A DNA stretch of 64,000 bases from Porticoccaceae bacterium (GCA_902562425.1 CACETF010000004.1:62001-126000), one strand, 5' to 3'; shown: positions 1 to 8,863, counted from the stretch's first letter. Numbers and translations are program-made. Notes: generated from the sequence alone by a model not told the origin.

Positions 1-460
1 GCGATTTCACGGTGCTCTCCGGAAGCTCTAATATCCTTGAGATCTCTGATATTGTATAGCCTTCGATATCGAACAAAGTAACAGCTGTTCGCTGCGCCGG
101 CTTCAAAAGACCGATGAATGTTCGTATTTGCGCCGAAAAAAAAGCGGTCTCGGTTAAATCTTCCTGGGTCTTCAATGATTCCAGATGTGCCTCCGATATT
201 GGCTCATATCGGTTGTAGCGTCGATAATTATCTACGAAACGATGATAAAGACAGCGCATCATCCAAGGTTTAACAGGATCAAGACTCATAAATTTATCTC
301 GATGTTCGAGAATATAAAGCAAGGTATCTTGCACTAAGTCCTCCGCCGAGCTTTTATGTCCAGATAATCTGAACGCATAACGATACAAACTCTTAAGATG
401 AGGCCTTATGAGCGTATTTATAGTGGAAGTCTTCGATGCAAAAGTTGAAATATTATTCAT
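1..460 (-). CDS. ECF-type RNA polymerase sigma factor (3' end outside window)
   Basis: I read this by hand from the ATG at 460; the frame is open to the window edge, giving 153 residues. Sigma region 2 is visible around residues 30-85 (SAEDLVQDTL, then KPWMMRCLYHRFVDNYRR). Region 4 with its helix-turn-helix is visible near residues 120-153 (LLKPAQRTAV, then YTISEISRILELPESTVKS). There is no region 1.1 or region 3, so it belongs to the ECF group. It starts only seven bases after the stop of the giant secreted protease and is very probably cotranscribed with it. No anti-sigma factor is seen on this side; one could lie beyond position 1. Its regulon is unknown. Confidence 0.85.
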   Translation of the reverse strand, partial: MNNISTFASKTSTINTLIRPHLKSLYRYAFRLSGHKSSAEDLVQDTLLYILEHRDKFMSLDPVKPWMMRCLYHRFVDNYRRYNRYEPISEAHLESLKTQEDLTETAFFSAQIRTFIGLLKPAQRTAVTLFDIEGYTISEISRILELPESTVKS

Positions 461-467
461 CTAAGAA

Positions 468-3400
468 TTATCTTGCTTCTGCAGACGTCGCTTTCGTGTG
501 GTTGGGGGGTATATTCATAATTGAACCTCTGAACGAAGAATCCATTCGTTGCCCCTTACCCAGTCTCCCCAAGAATGCCGACTTTTGGAAAGTGTCAGTT
601 GCTTTATTCGGACAATTACCATTCGCAACATAGTGAAGTGCCGCCGAGAGCATATGTTCATCTCGACTACCCAATGGGTTTCCGAGGAAATCGTCAACTA
701 AACATCCACTTACCTCTGATTCGCCAGAATCGCGGCCCAAAGTTGGTATAAACCCATCACTATAATCTCCGAAACCAGCCTCATTAGCGGCTTTCATCTG
801 AATCGTATAGTAAGTAGTACCGCAATTATCTGTGTAATAACCTCCGTAAGGCTTACCACATGTCCCACCACCTATCAGAACAACTTTTACTCCAATACCC
901 CTCAGACCATTGATTATCAACTCGCTTGCAGAACAGGTATTTCTGTCCGCAAGAATGAATACCCTCGATAAATCAAGCGCTGGCAATGGTCGGTTTAATG
1001 ACAGTCCAGTGACCGCTGGATCACCGTAAGTCTGAGATAAAAAGTTCCAGGCACTTATTAAACCTCCTGTTACTGGATCAAAAATAGGATGCTTTTCATT
1101 AAAGGTATATCTCAAAAAAACTTTCCCCAAGCTCGACTCACCGGCAACCATATATCCAACTTGGCTAGCAATATAACTCAAGCCTCCGCGGTTATATCTC
1201 AAATCCAGAACAAGCTCATCAATATTTTGTGACACTAACCACGAAAAATCCTCAACTAATTCACCCTCTGAGTGAACTGAATGGTCATTGAACAACAGAT
1301 ATCCCACTCGAGTGGCTTGAGCCTCTAGTGAGTTCTCCACATTGAAGGATGCCCTCCGCATCACATGGTTTTGGGGAATCTCTTCGCTCTGCATGATTAC
1401 ATTCCTTGTGCCACTAGACCCCCAACTTCTTACTAAAAAGTTACTAGTGGCGCCAAGAGAAGTCGGATTTAAACCCTGGAGAATAATGGCTTGATCACCA
1501 CCAGCTACCAACTCTCCGTTGACAGCCAAAATTTCTGTTCCCCTATCAACAGCATTACTAAAAGCCGCAGTCCCTGGTTGGTTAAAGATTACAAAAATAC
1601 GTCGTGTTTGTGGCGGATTAAAAAACATGAGCTCCATTCCATAGCCATATGTCGGTGCTCCAGCAACTTCTGATAAATACTGCTCTGTTGGGATTGTGTG
1701 GTGATACCCTGGCGGATCTTTGAGCTTGCCTGCGGGTGTCAAACCATCGGTCTTCATCAAATTGAAATATTCAATATTACTGTCCACGCTGCTCGGATCT
1801 ATGTCAGGAAGCTCGTCATACCAGAGGTAAGTGTCGTTAGACCAGGAACGTATCCAGTTATTTTCATCTGCTATAGTGCCTACCAAGTCGCTTGGTCTTG
1901 GACTCTTACAAATTTGAGCAAGATTTTGATGCGCCTCAAAGACTCCCGGCTCCCAAATACTCGTCGGCACGGACACCTCTATATCTGGATCCCTTATCCC
2001 CCATTGGGCAACAGAAGAACTTTGTTCTTGTGACAGAGAAAAAAAATAATCGTCAGAAAGGCTATTTAATCCGGATAATTTTACCGAGGCGTTAACATCA
2101 CCGACTAGCACACCAACGAGGTTTATTACATTACGGTTTGGATAATTAAACTTTATGACCTCATCGCTCCAGCTCACGTCACTAGCTTTAGTGACAAAAC
2201 CTCCGACACCGGAATTCGAGGACGCGTCCCAGAAATTATGTTTTTCATCAATGAAAATCCACCTTGCTGTGTGGCTCGATTCTAGTCCGACCGCCATCTT
2301 GAGAATTGTAAGCGCATCAGCAGAAGTCACACGGCCGTCCCTGTTGACATCAGCTGCGATATATTGGTACGGAGAAACCGGCAATCGCGTCAGAGGCCCA
2401 TCCGAATCAGGGTCAGGATTTGGGTTGATACCCACCGCGATCTTCAGTGCCGCTAACGCATCAGAGGATGTGATATTATTGTCATAGTCTTCTGATCGTG
2501 TCTGATGTTCCGCAATTAATTCGTTGGAACCGATAAATTTTCTTTCAAAAGTAAAATTTCCAAGTTCAGTAGAAGAAGTTGTCTCCCAATTTGGATTATT
2601 TACGTTCTCGCTCGTTGCAGTAAGAGTAAGGTCTACTGCCTCCATTAAAGTATGACTCTTCCAGTCATAAATGTGGCCAGAGACTGAGTCGGGGCATACA
2701 CTACAATCGAGCGAATCTAGAGGATTCGTACTATCTATTATCTCTTGAAGATCACTGACTCCATCGCCATCATCGTCGGTATCCGTAGTATCGCCCATTC
2801 CATCCAGATCTGTATCAATGACCTCACCAGCATCGGTTGGCATTTCATCAATGTTGTCCTCGACCCCGTCACCGTCGCTATCAGCCAGCTGGAAATCAGT
2901 ACCAATAACTAACTCATCAAAATCGGAGATTGTATCTCCATCAGTGTCTAATTCGGTTGGCGCGTTAATTAGCCTGATGACCTGTGACGTGTTTTTGTTG
3001 CTATCAGTTACCGAATAAATCTGCTCATAATTATAATTACCGGTCGCTAAAGCAACGGTTCTTAAACTTTTTCTAATAGATCCACTAATCTCACCATCTT
3101 CCGGATCAAAAGCCGAGGCTCCGAGCGATAAAAATTCATCAACATTCCTCACGGTTGTGAAATTGTTCCCAATAATCTCAATATGTGGTGAAAATCCATT
3201 AGATATCGCTGCAACTTGATTGGCAGTAATCTTGACGGAGCTCACCGAATCTGCACCTCTAAGGAAATCTTCCTGTGCGACACCACATGGCAGCGCATTT
3301 TGTCCGCATGCGATATTTGGCGATGAAAAAAAACCTACTCGCGATGCACCGCCAAATGCAGACCGATAACCCATAATCGTTACAAAATCATTATGAACCC

Positions 3401-4856
3401 CGTATCCATGAGACCACCGGAATGTGCCTCCGGGGATTTCATCATATTGACGTCTCGCGTGGACCAGACCTAGTGTATGGCCTATCTCATGTGCAAGTAT
3501 TAATGATGATCCGTCCAAACTAATAGCTGCTTTATTAGATCGATTTTGATATGCATTCTCATAATTAATGATTCCATTATTGCGGGCACCCATCAAAGTC
3601 GCAAGGCCTCCTGTACCTAGTGAGGAGTATGAACTAGCGTGAATTATAAGATCCGGTTTTCGTGAAAATAAATTATCAAGGCCTGTAAATATTCCATCGC
3701 GGTTCTCAAGAGCATGCATGATATCAGTTGCATTCATCTCAACATCATTTCCTAAATAATATTCTCCGATATTTTTTAATCTGATATTCAAATCGGAATC
3801 TGCAAAGGAAAGGTTAGCTACTGATATTATCTGTGCTAGTCTAGCACCTACTTCCCCACCGAAACTTACAACACGGGCCGAATCCCCATAAGTAAAGGCG
3901 ACCTCAATAATAACCTCATTATGCTTGTCTGCGTTGTGAGATGACATGGCCTTAAGTTTTTCGTTGAAATCAGACAACCCATCACCGTCCGTATCAGTAA
4001 TCGTGTCAATGTTCTTTAAAGATAACGTGAAATCTGGTAATTCGGTCTGATCTAACCGAGTGTGAATGTAACGGACTAAGGTTGCCTCATCCCTTTTTAT
4101 CCATATAACAACATCACTAAATTCCGGTCTGTCTTGAAAATGACTATCTAATTGCCTTGTTAAATTACCAACAGCTGTTAGACTAGCAACCCCAGTTTGA
4201 TCGTAATTCACAGTGGTTGCGACAGAGCCTTTTCTTATAAAGCTTCCTGCACCATTTGTTACTGACACCATAACCTCAAGTTCTTCAGAGACGTCGCGTA
4301 AATCTAAATTGACCAATTTATCGACGAAAACACTAAATCCCGTTTCTGTGAACAAGGCTCGTAATGGGCTTTCAAAGACTACTTTGTTATTTGTTTGGCT
4401 AAAAACACCAAATCGGTTAGCGAATGATTGAGGATCCTCATTCATTGCGACCCGGTCGATATTTGAGTCTTCAGAAAAAAGTGCTATGGAGAAGTATTGA
4501 TCTTCATATGCCTCAGAAATTGCATACATGGGTACTGATACACTTATCTGCTGCACGCCATCTCTGTATAGGATGGATGGGACCTTAGCCTCTCCAACAA
4601 TATAATAAGGCCCCACCCCTCCTATTTGGTCGCTTATCCTGAATTTAACATTTAGCTCTCCACTCTGATCGATTTCTTTATTGAAGATGAGGCCAAATGA
4701 TAGATCTGCCTTTGTTTGATTAACTCGCTCAAGCAAACAAGGACACTTTATAGATAATGGAGGTGCGCTAGCTGAGACCACAAAAGCGTTGAGGGCTATT
4801 ATAATACTCAACAGCAGTCTAATTAAACAACGAACACAAATACCAAACTCGAACAT
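468..4856 (-). CDS. Secreted multidomain protease: zinc metalloprotease, TSP3-like repeats, dockerin-like module, S41 serine peptidase
   Basis: The product has 1462 residues with an N-terminal hydrophobic signal segment (about 10-30). A metzincin-type zinc site HEIGHTLGLVH lies at 456-466, followed by a Met-turn-like VTIMGYR near 492. Asp-rich calcium repeats of thrombospondin type 3 (DTDGDGLSD-like) occur near 288-300 and at 636-705. Two dockerin-like EF repeats ending in LKIAVG and LKMAVG span about 790-860. The C-terminal 400 residues match tail-specific proteases: a PDZ-like stretch near 1090-1130, LDLRYNRGG near 1218, and the Ser-Lys dyad candidates S1309 (TCSASE) and K1335 (CGKPYGG). 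Two unrelated protease classes in one chain is unusual. The start ATG abuts the TAG of the upstream gene, so the two are translationally linked. The substrate is unknown. Confidence 0.85.
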   Translation of the reverse strand: MFEFGICVRCLIRLLLSIIIALNAFVVSASAPPLSIKCPCLLERVNQTKADLSFGLIFNKEIDQSGELNVKFRISDQIGGVGPYYIVGEAKVPSILYRDGVQQISVSVPMYAISEAYEDQYFSIALFSEDSNIDRVAMNEDPQSFANRFGVFSQTNNKVVFESPLRALFTETGFSVFVDKLVNLDLRDVSEELEVMVSVTNGAGSFIRKGSVATTVNYDQTGVASLTAVGNLTRQLDSHFQDRPEFSDVVIWIKRDEATLVRYIHTRLDQTELPDFTLSLKNIDTITDTDGDGLSDFNEKLKAMSSHNADKHNEVIIEVAFTYGDSARVVSFGGEVGARLAQIISVANLSFADSDLNIRLKNIGEYYLGNDVEMNATDIMHALENRDGIFTGLDNLFSRKPDLIIHASSYSSLGTGGLATLMGARNNGIINYENAYQNRSNKAAISLDGSSLILAHEIGHTLGLVHARRQYDEIPGGTFRWSHGYGVHNDFVTIMGYRSAFGGASRVGFFSSPNIACGQNALPCGVAQEDFLRGADSVSSVKITANQVAAISNGFSPHIEIIGNNFTTVRNVDEFLSLGASAFDPEDGEISGSIRKSLRTVALATGNYNYEQIYSVTDSNKNTSQVIRLINAPTELDTDGDTISDFDELVIGTDFQLADSDGDGVEDNIDEMPTDAGEVIDTDLDGMGDTTDTDDDGDGVSDLQEIIDSTNPLDSLDCSVCPDSVSGHIYDWKSHTLMEAVDLTLTATSENVNNPNWETTSSTELGNFTFERKFIGSNELIAEHQTRSEDYDNNITSSDALAALKIAVGINPNPDPDSDGPLTRLPVSPYQYIAADVNRDGRVTSADALTILKMAVGLESSHTARWIFIDEKHNFWDASSNSGVGGFVTKASDVSWSDEVIKFNYPNRNVINLVGVLVGDVNASVKLSGLNSLSDDYFFSLSQEQSSSVAQWGIRDPDIEVSVPTSIWEPGVFEAHQNLAQICKSPRPSDLVGTIADENNWIRSWSNDTYLWYDELPDIDPSSVDSNIEYFNLMKTDGLTPAGKLKDPPGYHHTIPTEQYLSEVAGAPTYGYGMELMFFNPPQTRRIFVIFNQPGTAAFSNAVDRGTEILAVNGELVAGGDQAIILQGLNPTSLGATSNFLVRSWGSSGTRNVIMQSEEIPQNHVMRRASFNVENSLEAQATRVGYLLFNDHSVHSEGELVEDFSWLVSQNIDELVLDLRYNRGGLSYIASQVGYMVAGESSLGKVFLRYTFNEKHPIFDPVTGGLISAWNFLSQTYGDPAVTGLSLNRPLPALDLSRVFILADRNTCSASELIINGLRGIGVKVVLIGGGTCGKPYGGYYTDNCGTTYYTIQMKAANEAGFGDYSDGFIPTLGRDSGESEVSGCLVDDFLGNPLGSRDEHMLSAALHYVANGNCPNKATDTFQKSAFLGRLGKGQRMDSSFRGSIMNIPPNHTKATSAEAR

Positions 4857-5408
4857 CTATTCCACAACCTCAAATGTTTTTATAGTTGCAGGATACTCAG
4901 CAGACAGCTCAGTTGGGTACTCGATGTCATCGCCCCAAGTGACCGACTCGACTTCAGTAACTATTCCATCGAAATCGTCACCAGAGAACTCATAGACTCC
5001 TGAGCTTGTTTTTAGAAATATATTTACCGAATCATCTGTGACAGTGGCAATTCCTTTGCCTGAATCTCCTATTGAAATATGGAATTGGTCATAAGTTGCC
5101 CGCCTCTCGACGACGTCAACTAATCCGGCAAATTGTACGGCTTGGCCCCGAGAGATGCCAGATATCATAAAGTTGGACCCGACAGAAAGCCTTCTAAAGT
5201 CCGAGCGTTTTCTTATAAATTTAGCCGGCCTTAAATGTTGAGTTTTTGCATCCCATGTTGACAAATCAGGAATTGTAGCTGGCTCAAGAGGAAATGCAGC
5301 ACCTTCGGAGTTGAGCGCACTTAAATCATCCTCATTCATTAGGTAGATAAATGACCCCAGAGAGGCAAAAGCCATAAGCACTAACGGCAAAATATATATG
5401 TGTCTCAT
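4857..5408 (-). CDS. Hypothetical membrane-anchored protein upstream of the protease
   Basis: The product has 183 residues, with an uncleaved-looking N-terminal hydrophobic segment (about 5-24) followed by a soluble, acidic, beta-rich-looking domain. I do not recognise the family. Its stop codon is directly followed by the ATG of the giant protease (TAGATG), so the two are almost certainly translated together. A periplasmic or exported partner of the protease, such as an inhibitor or chaperone, is possible but is only inferred from position. No promoter could be assigned with confidence in the 119 bases before it. Confidence 0.6.
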   Translation of the reverse strand: MRHIYILPLVLMAFASLGSFIYLMNEDDLSALNSEGAAFPLEPATIPDLSTWDAKTQHLRPAKFIRKRSDFRRLSVGSNFMISGISRGQAVQFAGLVDVVERRATYDQFHISIGDSGKGIATVTDDSVNIFLKTSSGVYEFSGDDFDGIVTEVESVTWGDDIEYPTELSAEYPATIKTFEVVE

Positions 5409-5527
5409 GAATCTCCGGTCGGCAGGAGATAAATCATTTTAAACTTGATCACCAGTCATAAGGTCTTCTATAGAAAACTCCAAGATCCTCACAAATATGC
5501 CAGCATTCATCGAGACCATTTACGTTT

Positions 5528-5758
5528 TTAAAACAACCAGCGTCCGTTTGGCCTACTATCCTCGAGATGATGCTCTAACTCAAGCATAAACTCCTCCACA
5601 AGGTCCTTCGCGGTACCGTCATGTAAATGATGATTAATATAGGCCAACCTTCGCCACACTTCCTCCAAAGTTTCGCTCTCATTCTTCACCTCAAATGGAA
5701 GCTCACCCGAGATCTGCTTGATTTCCCTTCCGTGCTCATCGATCAAAATACGTTCCAT
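5528..5758 (-). CDS. Small acidic hypothetical protein
   Basis: The product has 76 residues, is rich in Glu and Leu and probably helical, with no signal peptide and no cysteine. I do not recognise it. Its composition looks like a real soluble protein. It is transcribed away from the ubiquitin-like operon that begins 173 bases further on. It could be the first gene of the protease unit (120 bases before the next gene) or stand alone. The ribosome binding site is weak. Confidence 0.5.
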   Translation of the reverse strand: MERILIDEHGREIKQISGELPFEVKNESETLEEVWRRLAYINHHLHDGTAKDLVEEFMLELEHHLEDSRPNGRWLF

Positions 5759-5780
5759 TTCAGTGACTTACCCTATGAAT

Positions 5781-5810
5781 TTGACTAAGTTTAGAAAAGA
5801 TTGCTACTTT
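5781..5810 (+). promoter_or_regulatory. Possible sigma-70 promoter of the ubiquitin-like operon
   Basis: TTGACT is followed after 18 bases by TACTTT. The -35 element is close to consensus and the -10 element is poor. It would leave a leader of about 120 bases before the first ATG at 5932. Weak candidate only; the AT-rich leader offers alternatives. Confidence 0.25.
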
Positions 5811-5931
5811 TTCCCTTCTTAAAATAAAAGTGTGAGCGCTCTCCTATCAATAGCTTTTCTTAAAATACTAATCTTTTAAACATCAAGTAGTGTCCAAAAA
5901 ATAAGCCTATTGAAAATAATCTGGTAACATT

Positions 5932-7095
5932 ATGCGTGAAAATAACTCAATTTTATACGTGCAATATCCTGCACTCAGTAAAAAAACAATGGAAAGATAT
6001 CTTAGACAGTCGTTAATCGATTGGTTCCCTCAAAAAAGAGTTCAAAATTGTAGAATTGCAATTGTCGGCTGCGGCGCAATTGGCAACGAAGTAGCAAAAA
6101 ATCTTGCCCTCATTGGAATTGGTAGCATTGACCTATTTGACTTCGATAGCATTGAAATAGATAACCTTACCAAAAGTGTCCTATTCCGTGAGGAAAATGT
6201 CGGATCCATGAAGGTAGAAATCATCGCGGTTCGTCTGACAGAACTAAACCCAGATATCTCTGTAATGCCTCACCAAGGTGATTTCTGGGATACCCTTTCG
6301 TTACTACAAATGAACAACTATTCATGCATTATTGGATGTGTTGATAATTTTGCAGCTCGCATAAGACTTAATCTCATGTGTAAAGTTGCAGGCTGCAATT
6401 TTATTGATACAGGTATTGACAGCAAGTTCGTACAGGTATCTATTTTCCCCTACAAAAATAATTCATCTGCAAGCTGTTATGAGTGTAGTTTGCCAAATTC
6501 AGTATATGCGCGCATGCAAGAGCGTTATTCTTGCGGCTGGCTGAGAAATTTAACCTTCATCGAAAAAAAGATTCCTACAACCGTTATAACTGCCAGTCTT
6601 GCAGGGTCTCTCGCCACATCACAAGCTTTGCAATTATTGATTGAAGATAAACCCAAGCACTCCTCACGCTTATTTGCGAACTCTTTCACCGGTGAGACTA
6701 TGATTAGCAAGATTGAGAAAAATAACCAATGTCCTTGTTGCGCCGACTTAAAGAAAACTATTGTAATTACATCCAAAAGTGCCCTGATCGACAGCGTGGT
6801 ATTAAACTTTGCTGACAAGAATCAGTTAATCGCGACGAGTGAACCAATCTTAATCTCAATGCGATGCATAAATTGTGATCCAGAACATGATGTAAAAATA
6901 ATATTCGACAAAGCAGAAAAATTTGATTCTAGCCATACAGTATGTCCAAGGTGTTCGTTTGAAAGCGTTGTCTTTGATATACGTGATCGATTTTCAGTAT
7001 CCGAACTCAAGAAATATTTCTCCGGACGATATTTGCCAGTAAAATTTATTAGGGGAGATTCTGTTGATTCAACTACGATAATAGAAATGGAGTAA
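5932..7095 (+). CDS. E1-like ThiF/MoeB-family activating enzyme with C-terminal zinc-ribbon-like region
   Basis: The product has 387 residues. It would adenylate the C-terminal glycine of the ubiquitin-like protein encoded next and hand it to the E2 as a thioester. The ERYLRQ start typical of the family is at 21-26, the nucleotide loop GCGAIG at 46-51, the acidic strand FDFDSIEIDN at 69-78, and the conserved Lys at 94. CYEC (182-185) and CPCC (267-270) would form the structural zinc site. C201 in YSCGW is my candidate thioester cysteine. Beyond residue 300 are two more CxxC pairs (312/315 and 338/341), a likely extra zinc ribbon not found in plain MoeB. M20 is an alternative start. It is the first of four tightly packed genes (gaps of 5, 3 and 14 bases). 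Family certain; thioester cysteine inferred. Confidence 0.9.
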   Translation: MRENNSILYVQYPALSKKTMERYLRQSLIDWFPQKRVQNCRIAIVGCGAIGNEVAKNLALIGIGSIDLFDFDSIEIDNLTKSVLFREENVGSMKVEIIAVRLTELNPDISVMPHQGDFWDTLSLLQMNNYSCIIGCVDNFAARIRLNLMCKVAGCNFIDTGIDSKFVQVSIFPYKNNSSASCYECSLPNSVYARMQERYSCGWLRNLTFIEKKIPTTVITASLAGSLATSQALQLLIEDKPKHSSRLFANSFTGETMISKIEKNNQCPCCADLKKTIVITSKSALIDSVVLNFADKNQLIATSEPILISMRCINCDPEHDVKIIFDKAEKFDSSHTVCPRCSFESVVFDIRDRFSVSELKKYFSGRYLPVKFIRGDSVDSTTIIEME

Positions 7096-7100
7096 TTTAT

Positions 7101-7352
7101 ATGTCTGAAATAAGTATTACTATCCAAACGGCCGACCGCTCAAAAAAAGCTGAAGTCTCCTTGGGAGTGAACAGCACTGGTGAAGACGTACTTCAAGCAG
7201 CAATTAGCAACTGGTCACTGCCTACAGATACAGACTACAGTCTTGTTAATGTGGTTTCTGGAAAGACAATTAAGTCTAATTCAAGCTTGAGAGCTAGTTT
7301 TATCAGAGATGGTGATGTTTTAGAAGTACAACCAGTTCTTGTGGCAGGCTAA
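7101..7352 (+). CDS. Ubiquitin-like beta-grasp modifier ending in Gly
   Basis: The product has 83 residues. The pattern fits a single beta-grasp domain: a first hairpin (SITIQTADRSKKAEVSL), a helix (TGEDVLQAAISNW), later strands, and the late motif RDGDVLEVQP common in YukD-like and ubiquitin-like bacterial proteins. The chain ends VLVAG, leaving a terminal glycine exposed without any extension to trim. It has no cysteine and no lysine beyond the first two thirds. It lies between the E1 and the E2 genes, five and three bases from them, which strongly implies that it is the protein conjugated. ThiS/MoaD-type sulfur carriers also end in glycine, but they would not come with an E2. Confidence 0.85.
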   Translation: MSEISITIQTADRSKKAEVSLGVNSTGEDVLQAAISNWSLPTDTDYSLVNVVSGKTIKSNSSLRASFIRDGDVLEVQPVLVAG

Positions 7353-7355
7353 TTT

Positions 7356-7916
7356 ATGAGTGCATCTGCCGACCGTTTAATACAGGATATCAGCAGATTA
7401 GAAGAATTGGCCCGGGGTTTATATCCAAGGCTCAAAATCGTATCTAAAACCGGATCGCTAAGCGAAGACATAATGCTAACTGGATTTTGTGCGATTAAAT
7501 TACAACTTTTCTATCCGACAGCACCCTCAACCCAGTATCCCAAAAAGATCCAAGAGCGAACGGACATAACTATCAAGCTACTATCCCGTTATCCATACGT
7601 TGAACCCACAGCGGAAATTTCGACACCGATCTATCATCCAAATGTATATGCATCAGGAAAAGTCTGTTTGGGGACAAGATGGTGCCCATCCCAATACCTT
7701 GATCAGGTTGTGAGGCGAATAATTCAGATAATTACTTACGACGAGTGCATTCTAAACGAATCATCGGTTGCGAACCGGTATGCGCTAAACTGGTACAAAC
7801 GGGTAATTAAAAATTATCCTGATTTTTTTCCAACACATAAACAACTCTTTAAAGACGAGACTGAAACAAAAATTTCATGGATTGAAATCAAAACTAACGC
7901 GGATCAGCAAAATTAA
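7356..7916 (+). CDS. E2-like ubiquitin-conjugating enzyme (UBC fold) with catalytic Cys
   Basis: The product has 186 residues. The UBC core is clear: a P-rich strand region ending in YPYVEPTAEI, then HPN at 94-96, catalytic Cys104 in GKVCLG, Trp109, and the downstream helix with NESSVANRYALNWY (134-147), which matches the closing helices of E2 proteins. Spacing from HPN to Cys is as in eukaryotic E2s. It would accept the small modifier from the E1 and pass it to targets. No separate E3 gene is present, so it may choose its targets directly. It lies 14 bases before the deconjugase gene. Confidence 0.9.
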   Translation: MSASADRLIQDISRLEELARGLYPRLKIVSKTGSLSEDIMLTGFCAIKLQLFYPTAPSTQYPKKIQERTDITIKLLSRYPYVEPTAEISTPIYHPNVYASGKVCLGTRWCPSQYLDQVVRRIIQIITYDECILNESSVANRYALNWYKRVIKNYPDFFPTHKQLFKDETETKISWIEIKTNADQQN

Positions 7917-7930
7917 TTGGATTCTTTAAA

Positions 7931-8500
7931 ATGAAGTGGACCTCAATTAAATCAAAGATTGCCACCATAACATTAGAAAAGGCTGCGATTAATTGGTGTC
8001 CAATTGATCTTGATTCGCTTGAAAGTGGTGCTCAAAATTATCCACTGATTCTTTACCCTGATGCGATTCGTAAAAAAATCATGAAACATGTCCAAGGTCA
8101 AAACGTTGAATTAGGCGGTCTACTCGTTGGAAGTATTGTTGGCTATGGCGACTCTGTCGAAGAGATAATTGCAATAGTTGTGAGAGATGCCATCCCCAGC
8201 TTGGATTATGAATCAACCGCTGTCTCTTTAACCATGAGCCCAAAGGTTTGGCAGTCTGCCAACTCAAGGCTAAGTGCCGAAATGCTCGTAATAGGCTGGT
8301 ATCATAGTCATCCCAATTTAGGCGCATTTTTTAGCTGTGTGGATAAAAAAACACAAAAAGATTTTTTCAGTAAAAACTATAATTTAGGTTTAGTTATCGA
8401 TCCAGTGCGAGAAGAGGAAAAGTGGTATATCGGCGCCGAGGCACATGAGATTGCAGAGAGCCAAGTAAGAGTTTTTGGCTTTGGACTTTGCCCAGATTGA
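7931..8500 (+). CDS. JAB1/MPN (JAMM) metallopeptidase, predicted deconjugase
   Basis: The product has 189 residues. The JAMM zinc motif is complete: Glu60 in VELGGLLVG, His125 and His127 in WYHSHP, Ser135 and Asp138 in FFSCVD. This predicts an active isopeptidase that removes the modifier from targets, or trims it. Because the modifier gene already ends at its glycine, removal rather than maturation is the likelier task. It is the last gene of the operon; tRNA-Gly follows on the other strand 41 bases later. The N-terminal 35 residues are not part of the MPN core. Confidence 0.92.
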   Translation: MKWTSIKSKIATITLEKAAINWCPIDLDSLESGAQNYPLILYPDAIRKKIMKHVQGQNVELGGLLVGSIVGYGDSVEEIIAIVVRDAIPSLDYESTAVSLTMSPKVWQSANSRLSAEMLVIGWYHSHPNLGAFFSCVDKKTQKDFFSKNYNLGLVIDPVREEEKWYIGAEAHEIAESQVRVFGFGLCPD

Positions 8501-8541
8501 AAAATAACCAGATGTGTCTTTTCGGACTTCTCTAATAAAAA

Positions 8542-8617
8542 TGGAGCGGGAAACCGGGTTCGAACCGGCGACCTGTACCTTGGCAAGGTACCGCTCTACC
8601 AACTGAGCTATTCCCGC
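8542..8617 (-). tRNA. tRNA-Gly (GCC)
   Basis: A 76-base cloverleaf read on the minus strand. The acceptor GCGGGAA pairs with TTCCCGC, the anticodon loop is TTGCCAA with anticodon GCC, and the T arm GGTTCGAACC is standard. The discriminator is T and the CCA end is encoded. Confidence 0.97.
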
Positions 8618-8863
8618 ACTTGCTTTTGTTAATTGAATCACCTCCACTAAACCTTAAGTGGCGCGCGAATTCTCCATTAGTATACACTCTTCGTAAGTTT
8701 CATTGGAGAGCTAGTCATCGTATAGAACTTAGTTAAATAGTGTACAAAAAGTATAACAATTATATTCTATAACTTTTTCAAAAAACTTGTAGCAGAGTTT
8801 TACAAATTACTCTGTAGCAAAAAAGCTTTAATCTGATTAGTAATTAAGCGATTTTCGGCTTGT

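Noticed and set aside
7101-7352. Modifier as a MoaD/ThiS sulfur carrier
   Set aside because: The glycine end would allow it, but an E2 with catalytic Cys and a JAMM protease in the same operon fit conjugation far better.
5932-8500. PRTRC plasmid system
   Set aside because: That system also has ThiF, JAB and ubiquitin-like parts, but its ParB-like and other marker genes are absent here and the E2 is a plain UBC protein.
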